DNA of 64,000 bases. It comes from Actinomadura luzonensis (lineage in GTDB: Bacteria; Actinomycetota; Actinomycetes; Streptosporangiales; Streptosporangiaceae). Every line of letters starts with the position of its first letter. Positions within the stretch are counted from its first letter, which is position 1. Position numbers and translations under genes: made by a program. Below, one piece after another: positions 1 to 8,051 of the stretch. Where the stretch lies: the NCBI RefSeq assembly GCF_022664455.2, contig NZ_JAKRKC020000001.1, positions 6,081,001 through 6,145,000 of the forward strand, written 5' to 3'. The notes beneath the pieces are model-generated. The model worked only from the letters and a program-made list of their open reading frames with translations. It ran no database searches and was not told the DNA's origin.

Positions 1-1
1 G

Positions 2-181
2 CTCGCGCTCACGGAGGAGGCCACCCGGCTGGCCGACCGGGAGGCCGTGCCCGACGCGGTGTGGGAGCAGGCCCGCGAGCACTACGACGAGCCACAGCTC
101 GCGCTGCTGATCGCGGCCATCGCGATGATCAACGCCTGGAACCGGATCGGGGTCACCGCCCGCCTCACGCCCGGCGGCTGA
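2..181 (+). CDS. Carboxymuconolactone decarboxylase / AhpD-like protein, C-terminal fragment
   Basis: Only the last 59 codons lie in the window; the gene enters from the left edge already open. The segment reads through a helix containing YDEPQLALLIAAIAMINAWNR and ends GVTARLTPGG. That pattern, a negatively charged stretch, then a hydrophobic helix with INAWNR and a short basic tail, is typical of the C-terminus of carboxymuconolactone decarboxylase or AhpD-fold alkylhydroperoxidase-like proteins of actinomycetes. The CxxC active-site region would lie upstream and is not visible, so whether it is a peroxidase or a CMD family member without that activity cannot be told. Confidence 0.75.
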   Translation, partial: LALTEEATRLADREAVPDAVWEQAREHYDEPQLALLIAAIAMINAWNRIGVTARLTPGG

Positions 182-339
182 GCGCGGTAAGCCGGGGTGC
201 CAGGCCGTAGAAATGCATTGAGCGGGCCCGGCGCCCCGGCTAGGTTGGCCCGCATGACGGCAAGCTTCCGTCAAGCCGCCGCCAAGCGGACCGGCGCAGT
301 GTGAGGAAGGAGAGCGGCGCGCTTCCGAAGGGGGAGATC

Positions 340-441
340 ATGAAACGCGTCCGAGTCACCAAGGCGAGCGCCAAGCGGCGTCCGCGTCCGGCCCTGGAGC
401 TGGACCTGCGGTCGCCCGGGGGCCGCACGCTGCCCTATTGA
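340..441 (+). CDS. Small basic protein, 33 aa, unknown function
   Basis: An ATG follows a GGGGAG ribosome binding site at 331-336 with a short spacer. The 33-residue product is very basic at its N-terminus (MKRVRVTKASAKRRPRP) and ends in an acidic-hydrophobic stretch (ALELDLRSPGG). No homologue is recognised. The good Shine-Dalgarno sequence, and a second small gene of the same strand downstream, argue that it is translated. The short length leaves real doubt. Confidence 0.4.
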   Translation: MKRVRVTKASAKRRPRPALELDLRSPGGRTLPY

Positions 442-515
442 CCTGCTCCTTACATCAGCCTTACGGGGGTATCGGTAGATAACATAAGTCACAGGAACAT
501 CACGGGGGGCTCACG

Positions 516-683
516 ATGAACAGGCTTGTGGTGGTGCCGCCACACATCGCCAGGCACAAGGTCCGCGACATCCGTTCGGCAGACCGCCGCAGGCCGCCCG
601 CAGATCCCAAGGTCGTCGACCTGCGGGCCTACACCGGCAGGAACGTCATCCGCTTCCCCGGCGGCCCGGCGCCCGCCGCCTAG
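516..683 (+). CDS. Small protein, 55 aa, unknown function
   Basis: ATG preceded by a G-rich ribosome binding site (GGGGGG at 504-509, spacer 6). The product is basic and lacks a membrane segment. Its C-terminal half, DPKVVDLRAYTGRNVIRFPGG, resembles short conserved peptides of uncharacterised actinomycete proteins, but I cannot name a family. It ends in a TAG that overlaps, on the other strand, the stop codon of the flavin protein downstream; the two genes share a CTAG tetranucleotide at 680-683. An AT-rich stretch at 470-495 probably contains its promoter. Confidence 0.5.
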   Translation: MNRLVVVPPHIARHKVRDIRSADRRRPPADPKVVDLRAYTGRNVIRFPGGPAPAA

Positions 684-1300
684 GAGGCGTACAGCTTCTT
701 GAGGTATCCCTCGCCGTAGTACGTCTCCAGCTCCTCCAGGCTCTCCTCGACCTTCTGCACGTCCTTGGTGATGACGGCGTGCGAGGGCAGCTCGTCGCCC
801 CAGGTCTCGGGCTTCCACAGCGACGAGCGCAGGAACGCCTTGGCGCAGTGGAAGAAGATCTGCTCGATCTCGACGACGACCGCCAAGCTTGGGCGGTGGC
901 CCTTGACGACCAGCTCGTCGAAGAACGGGGCCTCGCGGACGAGCCGGGCGCGGCCGTTGACGCGCAGCGTCTCGTTGCGGCCGGGGATCAGGAAGATGAG
1001 CCCGACGTGCGGGTTGCGCAGGATGTTGTGGAAGCCGTCGGCGCGGCGGTTGCCGGGACGCTCGGGGATGGCGATCGTGGTGTCGTCGAGGACGTGCACG
1101 AACCCGGCCGGGTCACCCTTGGGCGAGACGTCGCAGTTGCCGTGCTCGTCCGAGGTGGCGATGAGGCAGAACGGCGAGGCCGCCAGCCACTGCCGGTCAC
1201 GCTCGTGCAGGCGCACCCGCTCCTTGGTCGCCGCCCTCGGCATGACCTCGCCGAGCAACTCCCGCAACTCGGCCTCGGACGCGATCTCGGCCCAGCTCAT
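680..1300 (-). CDS. Pyridoxamine 5'-phosphate oxidase family flavoprotein (MSMEG_1061-like)
   Basis: A 206-residue split-barrel flavin-binding protein. After an N-terminal helix (MSWAEIASEAELRELLG) it reads RDRQWLAASPFCLIATSDEHGNCDVSPKGDPAGFVHVLDD, the usual beginning of the FMN-binding barrel, then NPHVGLIFLIPGRNETLRVNG for the later strands. The C-terminal HCAKAFLRSSLWKPETW segment is typical of the MSMEG_1061 type. Members bind FMN and probably reduce or oxidise small substrates; the substrate is unknown. The ATG at 1300 was chosen because GGGAGATCAC precedes it and homologues start there. The upstream regulator gene runs 104 bases into this gene in another frame. Confidence 0.85.
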   Translation of the reverse strand: MSWAEIASEAELRELLGEVMPRAATKERVRLHERDRQWLAASPFCLIATSDEHGNCDVSPKGDPAGFVHVLDDTTIAIPERPGNRRADGFHNILRNPHVGLIFLIPGRNETLRVNGRARLVREAPFFDELVVKGHRPSLAVVVEIEQIFFHCAKAFLRSSLWKPETWGDELPSHAVITKDVQKVEESLEELETYYGEGYLKKLYAS

Positions 1301-1853
1301 GTGATCTCCCTTCGGGGGTTTCCCCCATCTTGTCAGGGATCGGGACCAGCATCCGGTGGGGCGTCCGCAGGGCGAGACTGACCAGGTCGTCCCGCGTGTC
1401 GTCACGCAGGCCCGGCCCGGGGCGCACCTCGACCTCCTCCAGGGACACGAGCCGGCCGCAGGCGCCGCAGACCGAGGTGGGCTCCAGCCGCGCGCCGCAG
1501 GTCGCGTGGTGGAAGAGCCGGCGGGGGCCGCGCTCGGACAGGTGGCGCTCGCCCCACTGGGCGAGGGCCAGCATCGGCACCCACAGCTCGCGGCCCATGG
1601 GGGTCAGGACGTACTCGTCGCGGGGCGGGGCGTCCTGGTAGCGGCGGCGTTCGAGCACGCCGGCCGCGACGAGGGAGGCCAGCCGCTGCGACAGCACCGC
1701 CTTGGGGATGTCGAGGTGGGCCTGGAAGTCGGCGAAGCGGCGCACGCCGTACATGGCGTCGCGGACGACGAGCAGCGTCCAGCGCTCGCCGAGCACCTCC
1801 AGCGTCCTTGCGAAGGAGCAGTCCTGGCCGTCGTAGTTCTTGCCGAGCGCCAT
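1197..1853 (-). CDS. HxlR family winged-helix transcriptional regulator
   Basis: Residues 10-110 form an HxlR winged helix: CSFARTLEVLGERWTLLVVRDAM, RRFADFQAHLDIPKAVLSQRL and a basic wing. Residues about 120-140 hold a CG..CGACG pair that could bind zinc. Members are dimeric repressors or activators, usually sensing electrophiles or redox state. It is divergent from an MFS pump with 45 bases between, and two similar inverted repeats lie in that gap, so it most likely controls the pump and itself. Family members are usually 110-165 aa; this frame stays open to 218 aa and its last 35 codons overlap the flavoprotein gene, so the tail may be an artefact of a small frameshift. Confidence 0.85.
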   Translation of the reverse strand: MALGKNYDGQDCSFARTLEVLGERWTLLVVRDAMYGVRRFADFQAHLDIPKAVLSQRLASLVAAGVLERRRYQDAPPRDEYVLTPMGRELWVPMLALAQWGERHLSERGPRRLFHHATCGARLEPTSVCGACGRLVSLEEVEVRPGPGLRDDTRDDLVSLALRTPHRMLVPIPDKMGETPEGRSHELGRDRVRGRVAGVARRGHAEGGDQGAGAPARA

Positions 1854-1865
1854 GCCCCCATGTTA

Positions 1866-1917
1866 GTTCATTCACCGAACCGTGATAGCGTCCGGCGCAT
1901 GAGTTCAGTGATTGAAC
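1866..1917. promoter_or_regulatory. Two 15-bp inverted repeats between HxlR gene and MFS gene (candidate HxlR operators)
   Basis: GTTCATTCACCGAAC at 1866-1880 and GTTCAGTGATTGAAC at 1903-1917 share the pattern GTTCA-N5-YGAAC, with the second perfectly symmetric. They are 37 bp apart. The first lies in the intergenic gap, the second inside the first codons of the MFS gene. The placement fits repression of both promoters by the adjacent HxlR protein. Confidence 0.55.
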
Positions 1918-3341
1918 CGACAAGAGTGACGCAGGGCGCGACCCTGGCCGTGACCTCGGCGGCCCCGCTGCTGGTGCTGGCCAACTTCACCGCGCCGATG
2001 GTGACGCTGCCGCAGATGGCGCGGTCGCTGGGCGCCGGGCCGACCGGTCCGGTGTGGATGCTGGGCGCGATCGCGCTCGGGCTGTCGTCGCTGCTGCTGG
2101 TCTCCGGCGGGCTGGCCGACGACCACGGACGCAGGCGGGTGCTGGTCGCCGGCTCGGTGGTGCTGGCCGTGGCGAGCGTGCTGGGCGCGGCGGCCCCGTC
2201 GGTGCCGGTGTTCGTGGCGGCGCGGCTCGTCCAGGGCGGGGCGAGCGCGGCGATGCTGGCGGCCAGCCTCGGGATCCTCGGTCACGCCTTCCCGTCCGGG
2301 CCGGAGCGGGTGCGGGCCACCGGCCGCTACGGGGCCATGCTCGGCCTCGGCACGCTGCTCGGGCCGCTGGTGTCCGGCGCGCTGGCCGCGCTCACCGGCT
2401 GGCGGGCGGTGTACGCGCTGGTGGGGGTGGCCGCGGCGGCTCTCGCGGCGATCGCGGCCCGGACGCTGGAGGAGTCGCGCTCGCCGGCGCCGCGCCGCTT
2501 CGACGTCCCCGGCGTGGTGCTGCTCAGCCTGGGCGTGGCGGCGCTGGTCGCCGGGGTCACCGAGGGCCGGGCGGGCTGGTCGCGGCCCGTGGTGCCGGCC
2601 GCGTTCGTGCTGGCGGCGGTGCTGCTGGCGGCGTTCGTCGCGGTGGAGCGGCGGCGGGCGGAGCCGCTGCTGGACCTGACGCTGTTCAGGCGGCCCGCGT
2701 TCCTGCTGGCCACGGGGTCGGCGCTGGTCGTGGGCGGGGCGATCGTGGGGCTGCTCAACTACCTGCCGACCGTGCTGCAGGTCGCGCACGGGCTGACGCC
2801 GCTCGCGACGGCGCTGCTGTTCGCCGTCTGGTCGGGGCCGTCGTTCGCGGGCGCGCTGCTGACCCGGCACGTCCGGCTGGGCTCGGCCGCGCGGCTGGCG
2901 GCCGGGCTCGGGCTGACCGCCGCCGGCTTCGCGGCGCTGCTCGGCGTGGGCGCGACGCTGTCGCTCCCGCTGGTCGTGGCCGGGCTGGTGGTGAGCGGGG
3001 TGGGCTCCGGCCTGATCAACTCGGCGATCACGCACCTGGCCGTGGAGAGCGTGCCCGCGCATCGGGTGAGCATGGGGTCGGGGGCCAACAACACCGCCCG
3101 CTACGTCGGCTCGTCCCTGGGCGCGGCCGGCGTGGCGGCGGTCGTCGGCGCCCTCGGCCGGCGCGCGGCGCGGCGGTGGCCGTGGGGCCTGCGTCCTGCT
3201 CACCGCGGCCACGGCCGCGGCGGCCTGGGCCTTCCGCCGCTGACCGCGGCGCGCCTGGGCCATCCGTCGCTGATCCGCGTCACCAGCGGCGGGCCTGGGC
3301 CATCGCGCCCAGGTACGCGTCCCGCTCCACCGCGAACCTGA
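1899..3341 (+). CDS. MFS transporter, apparent C-terminal frameshift
   Basis: A 12-14-helix major facilitator superfamily drug-proton antiporter. The signature GGLADDHGRRRVLVAG between helices 2 and 3 and GRYGAMLGLGTLLGPLVSGAL (motif C) mark it as an export pump of the DHA type. It starts at ATG 1899 next to the divergent HxlR gene. The literal frame ends at 3341, but after residue about 420 it turns basic and loses the last helix. In the +1 frame, from 3187, the sequence encodes ACVLLTAATAAAAWAFRR and then a stop at 3241-3243. This is a proper final helix, so a frame error in the GC-rich run at about 3155-3187 is likely and the real end is probably 3243. Confidence 0.8.
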   Translation: MSSVIEPTRVTQGATLAVTSAAPLLVLANFTAPMVTLPQMARSLGAGPTGPVWMLGAIALGLSSLLLVSGGLADDHGRRRVLVAGSVVLAVASVLGAAAPSVPVFVAARLVQGGASAAMLAASLGILGHAFPSGPERVRATGRYGAMLGLGTLLGPLVSGALAALTGWRAVYALVGVAAAALAAIAARTLEESRSPAPRRFDVPGVVLLSLGVAALVAGVTEGRAGWSRPVVPAAFVLAAVLLAAFVAVERRRAEPLLDLTLFRRPAFLLATGSALVVGGAIVGLLNYLPTVLQVAHGLTPLATALLFAVWSGPSFAGALLTRHVRLGSAARLAAGLGLTAAGFAALLGVGATLSLPLVVAGLVVSGVGSGLINSAITHLAVESVPAHRVSMGSGANNTARYVGSSLGAAGVAAVVGALGRRAARRWPWGLRPAHRGHGRGGLGLPPLTAARLGHPSLIRVTSGGPGPSRPGTRPAPPRT

Positions 3342-4362
3342 CCGGGTCCAGCTCCTGCCGCTCGGCCCGCAGGTGGAGCATGGTCAGCTCGGTCGCGGCC
3401 TGCTGGTAGTCGCCCATGGCCCGGCCGAGCCCCGCGCGCCGCGCCCACTTGCGGGCCGCCTTGCGGGCCGGGAGCGTGGTCAGCATGCGCACGTCGGCGT
3501 CGGAGATCAGCCCGGTGTGCTGGTAGGCGGGCAGGTAGTGGGCCATCTTGCCGACCAGCAGGCGGCGCTCGTTGACGGTGACGGCGACCAGCGCGACGAG
3601 CGTCGTCATGATCACCAGGTAGGCGCCGCCCAGCCAGTACAACGAGCCGGTGCTGGCGGCGCCGTTCCAGAGCGCGTGCAGGACGACGGCGCCGAGGTAG
3701 CCCAGCGGGATCATGGCGTAGCGGTGGGCGGTGCGGCGGGTGATCGCGTAGGCGACGCCGAGGCCGATCAGCGAGGTGTAGATCGGGTGGCCGAGCGGGT
3801 CGATCAGCCCCCGCACCACGAAGAGCTGGATCGCCGCGCCGGGGCCCTGCTGGCCGAACGCGATCAGGTAGTAGCCGACGTTCTCGACGGCGGCGAAGCC
3901 GAGGCCGGCGAGCGAGGCGTACACGATGCCGTCGGTCAGGCCGTCGATCTCCTGGCGGCGGCGCAGGAGCAGCAGCAGCGCCGCCCCCTTCAGCGCCTCC
4001 TCGATCACCGGGGCGAGGAACACGGTGCCGACGTTCTCGGCGACGGCGGCGCCGTAGCCGGTCTTCACCCATTGCTGGCCGACGAACGTCAGCGCGATGC
4101 CGAGGACGATCGCCACCCCCGCGCCCCACGCGAACGCGAAGGCGAGGTGCAGCTTCGGCTCGGGCTCCAGCCGGTCGAGGGAGAGCACCGCGGCCAGCAG
4201 CACCGGCAGCGGCGCAAGCGCCAGCAGCACGGACAGCCCGAACCCGGCGGGGCCGCCCACGACCAGCATGACCGTGAGGGTGACCAGCGCGAGGAGCCCC
4301 GAGACGACCAGCCCGATCAACAGTGCCACGCTGGGGCGCTGGGCGAGCGACGGTGCGGTCAT
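3280..4362 (-). CDS. PrsW family intramembrane metalloprotease
   Basis: A 360-residue polytopic membrane protein with about eight hydrophobic helices. The PrsW signature is complete: EEALKG at 121-126, FAAVENVGYY at about 156-165, GHPIYT at 191-196 and HALWNG at 229-234. These Glu and His residues would bind the metal within the membrane. Members cut membrane-bound anti-sigma factors or related proteins; the partner here is unknown. The C-terminal 100 residues are cytoplasmic and basic, as in other actinobacterial members. ATG 4362 follows an AGAGG ribosome binding site. It converges on the MFS gene and overlaps its literal 3' end. Confidence 0.88.
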   Translation of the reverse strand: MTAPSLAQRPSVALLIGLVVSGLLALVTLTVMLVVGGPAGFGLSVLLALAPLPVLLAAVLSLDRLEPEPKLHLAFAFAWGAGVAIVLGIALTFVGQQWVKTGYGAAVAENVGTVFLAPVIEEALKGAALLLLLRRRQEIDGLTDGIVYASLAGLGFAAVENVGYYLIAFGQQGPGAAIQLFVVRGLIDPLGHPIYTSLIGLGVAYAITRRTAHRYAMIPLGYLGAVVLHALWNGAASTGSLYWLGGAYLVIMTTLVALVAVTVNERRLLVGKMAHYLPAYQHTGLISDADVRMLTTLPARKAARKWARRAGLGRAMGDYQQAATELTMLHLRAERQELDPVRFAVERDAYLGAMAQARRW

Positions 4363-4420
4363 GGTGGTGCCTCTCTTCCCGTTGGTCCGCCCACTATGCG
4401 CCCCGCGCATCGGCAGACGC

Positions 4421-5632
4421 TCAGCGGTTATGTGATTCCCGGTAGTACGGGTCCGCCATCACGCCCTCACCGTCGGTGTACGTATACACCTCACGTCCGG
4501 AGATGAACACCCGCAGCGCGCGGCTCATCACGTCCAGCGGGTCGCCGGACCAGATCACCACGTCGCCGTCCAGGCCGGGCCGCAGCGCGCCGACCCGGTC
4601 GTCCAGGCCCATGATGCGGGCCGGGTTGACGGTGATCGAGCGCAGCGCCTCGGCCGCGTCGAGCCCTTCCTTGACCGCCAGGGTGGCCTGGTGCACCAGG
4701 AAGTGGATCGGCACCACCGGGTGGTCGGTGGTGATCGCCAGCTCGACGCCCGCCCGGGCCAGGATGCCGGGGTTGCGCAGCGAGCGCTGCCGCAGCTCCA
4801 CCTTGGAGCGGCTGGTGAAGAGCGGGCCGATGATCACCGGCACGTTCCGTTCGGCCAGGACGTCGGCGAGCAGGTGCCCCTCGGTGCCGTGGTTGATGAT
4901 CAGCCGGTAGCCGAACTCGCCTGCCAGGCGCAGCGCGGTGGCGATGTCGTCGGCCCGGTGGGTGTGCTGGCACCAGGGCAGCTCGCCGTCGAGCACGCGG
5001 ACCAGCACCTCCATCGTGCCGTCGCGGTCGAACGGCTTGTCCTCGCGGGCCGCCGCCTCCTTCCTGGCCCGGTAGTCCTGGGCCTTCATGAACGCGTCGC
5101 GGATCACCGCGGCGACGCCCTGGCGGGTGGAGGGCAGCTTCTTCTGGTCGCCGTAGACGCGCTTGGGGTTCTCGCCGAGCGCGCTCTTGACGCTGGCCGG
5201 CTCCTTGAGCAGCATCTCGTCCACGGACCGGCCCCAGCACTTGACGGCGACCGTCTGGCCGCCGATCGGGTTGCCGGAGCCGGGCTTGATCACGGCGGTG
5301 GTGACGCCGCCGGACAGCGCGTCGGCGAAGGCCATGTCGGCGGGGTTGATGGCGTCGAGCGCGCGCAGGCGGGCGCCGTTGGGATCGGTCATCTCGTTGG
5401 TGTCGCTGCCGGCCCAGCCCTCGGCCTCCTCGTGCACGCCGAGGTGGCCGTGCGCCTCGACGAAGCCGGGCAGGACCCAGGAGCCCGCGGCGTCCACGAT
5501 CGTGCAGCCCTCGGGGATCCGGACGTCCGCGCCGACCTCGGCGATCTTCCCGTTCGTGATGAGCACGGTGCCGCCGTCGATGGGGTCGCCGTCTACCGGT
5601 ACGACATATCCGCTGGTAATAGCAAGATTCAC
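4421..5632 (-). CDS. Amidohydrolase family protein (imidazolonepropionase-like)
   Basis: A 403-residue TIM-barrel metal hydrolase. An N-terminal beta domain (VDGGTVLITNGKIAEVGADV) leads to VLPGFVEAHGHLGVHEE, the first metal-binding HxH. WCQHTHRADDI and INHGTEGH supply further His ligands, and ITTDHPV the conserved catalytic Asp. The C-terminal DGDVVIWSGDPLDV closes the composite beta domain. It acts on a cyclic amide or peptide-like substrate that cannot be specified. No ATG fits; GTG 5632 was chosen because a GGTAGG motif precedes it and homologues begin at this point. It is divergent from the SnoaL-like gene with 37 bases between, so the promoters probably overlap. Confidence 0.85.
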   Translation of the reverse strand: MNLAITSGYVVPVDGDPIDGGTVLITNGKIAEVGADVRIPEGCTIVDAAGSWVLPGFVEAHGHLGVHEEAEGWAGSDTNEMTDPNGARLRALDAINPADMAFADALSGGVTTAVIKPGSGNPIGGQTVAVKCWGRSVDEMLLKEPASVKSALGENPKRVYGDQKKLPSTRQGVAAVIRDAFMKAQDYRARKEAAAREDKPFDRDGTMEVLVRVLDGELPWCQHTHRADDIATALRLAGEFGYRLIINHGTEGHLLADVLAERNVPVIIGPLFTSRSKVELRQRSLRNPGILARAGVELAITTDHPVVPIHFLVHQATLAVKEGLDAAEALRSITVNPARIMGLDDRVGALRPGLDGDVVIWSGDPLDVMSRALRVFISGREVYTYTDGEGVMADPYYRESHNR

Positions 5633-5669
5633 GATTCGTAACCTACCGGCCAAGGGGTAGTGGACTTCT

Positions 5670-6068
5670 ATGATCGCCGAACTGTACGAACGCTGGCTGC
5701 TGGAGATGTGGAACGGCGACTTCGCGCTCGCCCACGAGCTGGTCACCCCCGCCTTCGTCGGGCACTGGCCCGGCATGGACGTGCACGGCCCCGACGGGCT
5801 CGCCGAGGCGCTGCGGCAGGGGCACGCGCCTTTCAAGGACGTCAAGGTCACCCTGGACGTGGGGCCGCTGGTGGACGGCGACCGGGTCGCGGCCCGGTGG
5901 ACGTTCGCCGGGACGTACCGGGGCGGCCTCCCCGGCGCGACCGCGGAGCCGGGCACCAGGATCGCCTTCAGCGGGCACGACCTGCTGCGGGCCGAGAACG
6001 GGCGGTTCGCCGAATACTGGGTGATCTCCGACGTCCAGACCTTGAACCGCCGGCTAGGGATAGGGTGA
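5670..6068 (+). CDS. SnoaL-like ester cyclase / nuclear-transport-factor-2-fold protein
   Basis: A 132-residue alpha+beta barrel protein. MIAELYERWLLEMWNGDFALAHELVTPAFVGHWPGMDVHGPDGLAEAL is the characteristic start of SnoaL-like proteins, followed by a strand-rich half with DGDRVAARWTFAGTY and ending ENGRFAEYWVISD. Members include polyketide cyclases and many small hydrolase or isomerase-like proteins; no polyketide genes are nearby, so the role is open. It is followed 31 bases later by a PPOX protein on the same strand and could be co-transcribed. Confidence 0.8.
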   Translation: MIAELYERWLLEMWNGDFALAHELVTPAFVGHWPGMDVHGPDGLAEALRQGHAPFKDVKVTLDVGPLVDGDRVAARWTFAGTYRGGLPGATAEPGTRIAFSGHDLLRAENGRFAEYWVISDVQTLNRRLGIG

Positions 6069-6099
6069 TACCTCCGCAATCCGGACGGGGGGATGGCAG

Positions 6100-6678
6100 G
6101 TGCCGGAACAGTACCGGACGGGCGCTCACCCGCTCACCGAGCCGACCGGGCCGCAGGGGGCAGGCGGGCCGCCCGGGGCCGGCGAGGCGCCGCTCCCGCC
6201 GTCCGGCCCGCACGGGGCCGGGGCCGGTGAGGAGCCGCGGCCGCTGACCGACGCCGAGCTCTCCGCCCTGCTCGACCGGCAACGCTTCGGCGCGCTCGCC
6301 ACGCAGCAGGACGGCGGCCGCCCCCACGTCTCCACCGTCCGGTACCACTGGGACCCCGAGCGGCGCGTGGTGCGGATCTCCACCGTCGCCGACCGGCTCA
6401 AGGTGCGCCAGTTGCACGCGGACCCGCGCTGCGCGCTGTACGTCACCAGCGACGACTTCGGCGCGTACGGGGTCGCCGAGGGCGCGGCCGAGCTGTCGCC
6501 GGTCACCGCCGAGCCCGGCGACGAGGTCGGCCTGGAGCTGCTCGCCATGCAGGCGGGCCTCGCCGACCCGGCCGGAGAGGCGGCGTTCCTGCGCCGGATG
6601 GTCGCCGACCGGCGGCTGGTGATCAGGATCAGGGCGTCACGGCTGTACGGGACGGCGCTGCCCGCGCCCTTCGGGTAG
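6100..6678 (+). CDS. PPOX-class split-barrel protein, probably F420- or flavin-binding
   Basis: Residues 50-190 form the split barrel: LTDAELSALLDRQRFGALATQQDGGRPHVSTVRYHWDPE, ADRLKVRQLHADPRCALYVTS, and an ending RLVIRIRASRLYGTALP. This pattern fits F420-dependent PPOX-class proteins rather than true pyridoxamine phosphate oxidases. The first 48 residues are a Gly/Pro-rich disordered leader absent from most relatives, so a later start is possible. GTG 6100 is preceded only by a loose GGGGGGATGG ribosome binding site. The 3' end overlaps the convergent MFS gene by 50 bases. Confidence 0.8.
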   Translation: MPEQYRTGAHPLTEPTGPQGAGGPPGAGEAPLPPSGPHGAGAGEEPRPLTDAELSALLDRQRFGALATQQDGGRPHVSTVRYHWDPERRVVRISTVADRLKVRQLHADPRCALYVTSDDFGAYGVAEGAAELSPVTAEPGDEVGLELLAMQAGLADPAGEAAFLRRMVADRRLVIRIRASRLYGTALPAPFG

Positions 6679-8032
6679 CCCGCCGCCGGTTGTAGGCCAC
6701 CGTCGCGAGCACCACCAGGATCAGCCCCAGGTCGATGACGGCCGACCAGCGCATGGCCGCGGCGTGGCCGCGGTCCGCGGCGACCGCGAAGAACACCGCC
6801 CCGATCACCGCCACCCCGCCCGCCCCCGCGAACTGCTGCGCGGTGATCAGCATCCCGGAGCCGATGCCCGCCTGGTGCGGGGCCACCTCCACCAGCGCGG
6901 CCCCGATGAGCTGCGGCAGCACCAGGCCGTTGCCCGCGCCGACCAGCGTCATGGCGGCGATCACGTACGGGGTGCCGGCCCCGGCCGCGACCGCCAGCAG
7001 GCCGAGCCCGAGCGCCGTGACCGTGCCCCCGGCCAGGAGCACGGCCAGGCCGTACCTGGTCACCAGCCGGGTGCCCAGCAGCGAGGTGGCGGTGAACATG
7101 ACCCCCATCGGCGCGAACGCCAGCCCCGCCCGGAACGCGTCCAGCCCCGCGCCGCCCTGCAACAGCAGCGTCAGCGTGAACATGAACGCGGCGAAATAGG
7201 CCATGAACGCCACGATCGCCCCCACGCCCGCCAGGTAGGAATGGACCTTGAGCAGGTTCAGGTCCAGCACCGGCTGGCCGCCGCGCGCGCCGAGCGCCCG
7301 CTGCCTGCGCCAGGTCAGGGCCAGCACCGGGACACTCCCGGCCATGCATGCCCACGTCCAGGCGGGCCAGCCGAGACCGTTGCCGAGCCCGAGCGGCACC
7401 AGCACCAGGCCCAGCCCGGCGGCCAGGCCCGCCGCGCCCGGCAGGTCCAGCCGGGCCCGCCTGCCGGTCTCGACCTCGGGCAGGAGCCAGGCGGCCAGCA
7501 GCACGACGGCCAGGCCGACGGGCAGGTTGACGAGGAAGGCGCCCCGCCAGCCCAGGCCGAACACGTCGGCGGTCAGCAGCAGGCCGCCCAGCACCTGGCC
7601 GGCGATGGAGCCGAGGCCGCCGGCGGCGCCGTACCAGCCGAGGGCCCTGGCCCGCGGACCCGGCGGGTACACGGCCGAGATCGTGGCCAGCACCTGCGGC
7701 ACCATGGCGGCGCCCGCCAGGCCCTGGAGCAGCCGGGCGGCGACGAGCTGCGCCGCGTCCGCGGCGACGCCGCACAACACCGAGGCCGCCGTGAACGCGG
7801 CCACCCCCCAGATGAACACCCGCCGGTAGCCGTAGCGGTCGCCCAGCCGGCCGCCGGTGATCATCCCGGCCGCGTAGGTGAAGGCGTAGCCGCCGACGAT
7901 CAGCTCCAGCGCGGCGGGCCCGGCGTGCAGGTCGCGCTCGACGGACGGCGCCGCGACGTTGACCACGAAGAAGTCGAACTGGGCCATGAACCAGGCGGAC
8001 AGGAGAACGGCCAGCACAGCGGCATGCTTCAC
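6629..8032 (-). CDS. MFS transporter, DHA2 (14-helix) drug exporter
   Basis: A 467-residue protein with about 14 hydrophobic helices. Motifs: WFMAQFDFFVVNVAAPSV in helix 1, GRLGDRYGYRRVFIWG between helices 2 and 3, and GSIAGQVLGGLLL for antiporter motif C. The order and length match the EmrB/QacA (DHA2) branch, proton-driven exporters of hydrophobic compounds. The C-terminus is short and basic. The XRE-cupin gene lies upstream on the same strand with 19 bases between, so the pair is probably one transcript and the regulator may control the pump. Substrate unknown. Confidence 0.88.
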   Translation of the reverse strand: MKHAAVLAVLLSAWFMAQFDFFVVNVAAPSVERDLHAGPAALELIVGGYAFTYAAGMITGGRLGDRYGYRRVFIWGVAAFTAASVLCGVAADAAQLVAARLLQGLAGAAMVPQVLATISAVYPPGPRARALGWYGAAGGLGSIAGQVLGGLLLTADVFGLGWRGAFLVNLPVGLAVVLLAAWLLPEVETGRRARLDLPGAAGLAAGLGLVLVPLGLGNGLGWPAWTWACMAGSVPVLALTWRRQRALGARGGQPVLDLNLLKVHSYLAGVGAIVAFMAYFAAFMFTLTLLLQGGAGLDAFRAGLAFAPMGVMFTATSLLGTRLVTRYGLAVLLAGGTVTALGLGLLAVAAGAGTPYVIAAMTLVGAGNGLVLPQLIGAALVEVAPHQAGIGSGMLITAQQFAGAGGVAVIGAVFFAVAADRGHAAAMRWSAVIDLGLILVVLATVAYNRRRATRRARAAPSRTAVTP

Positions 8033-8051
8033 GCCGATCAGGCTACGTGGG

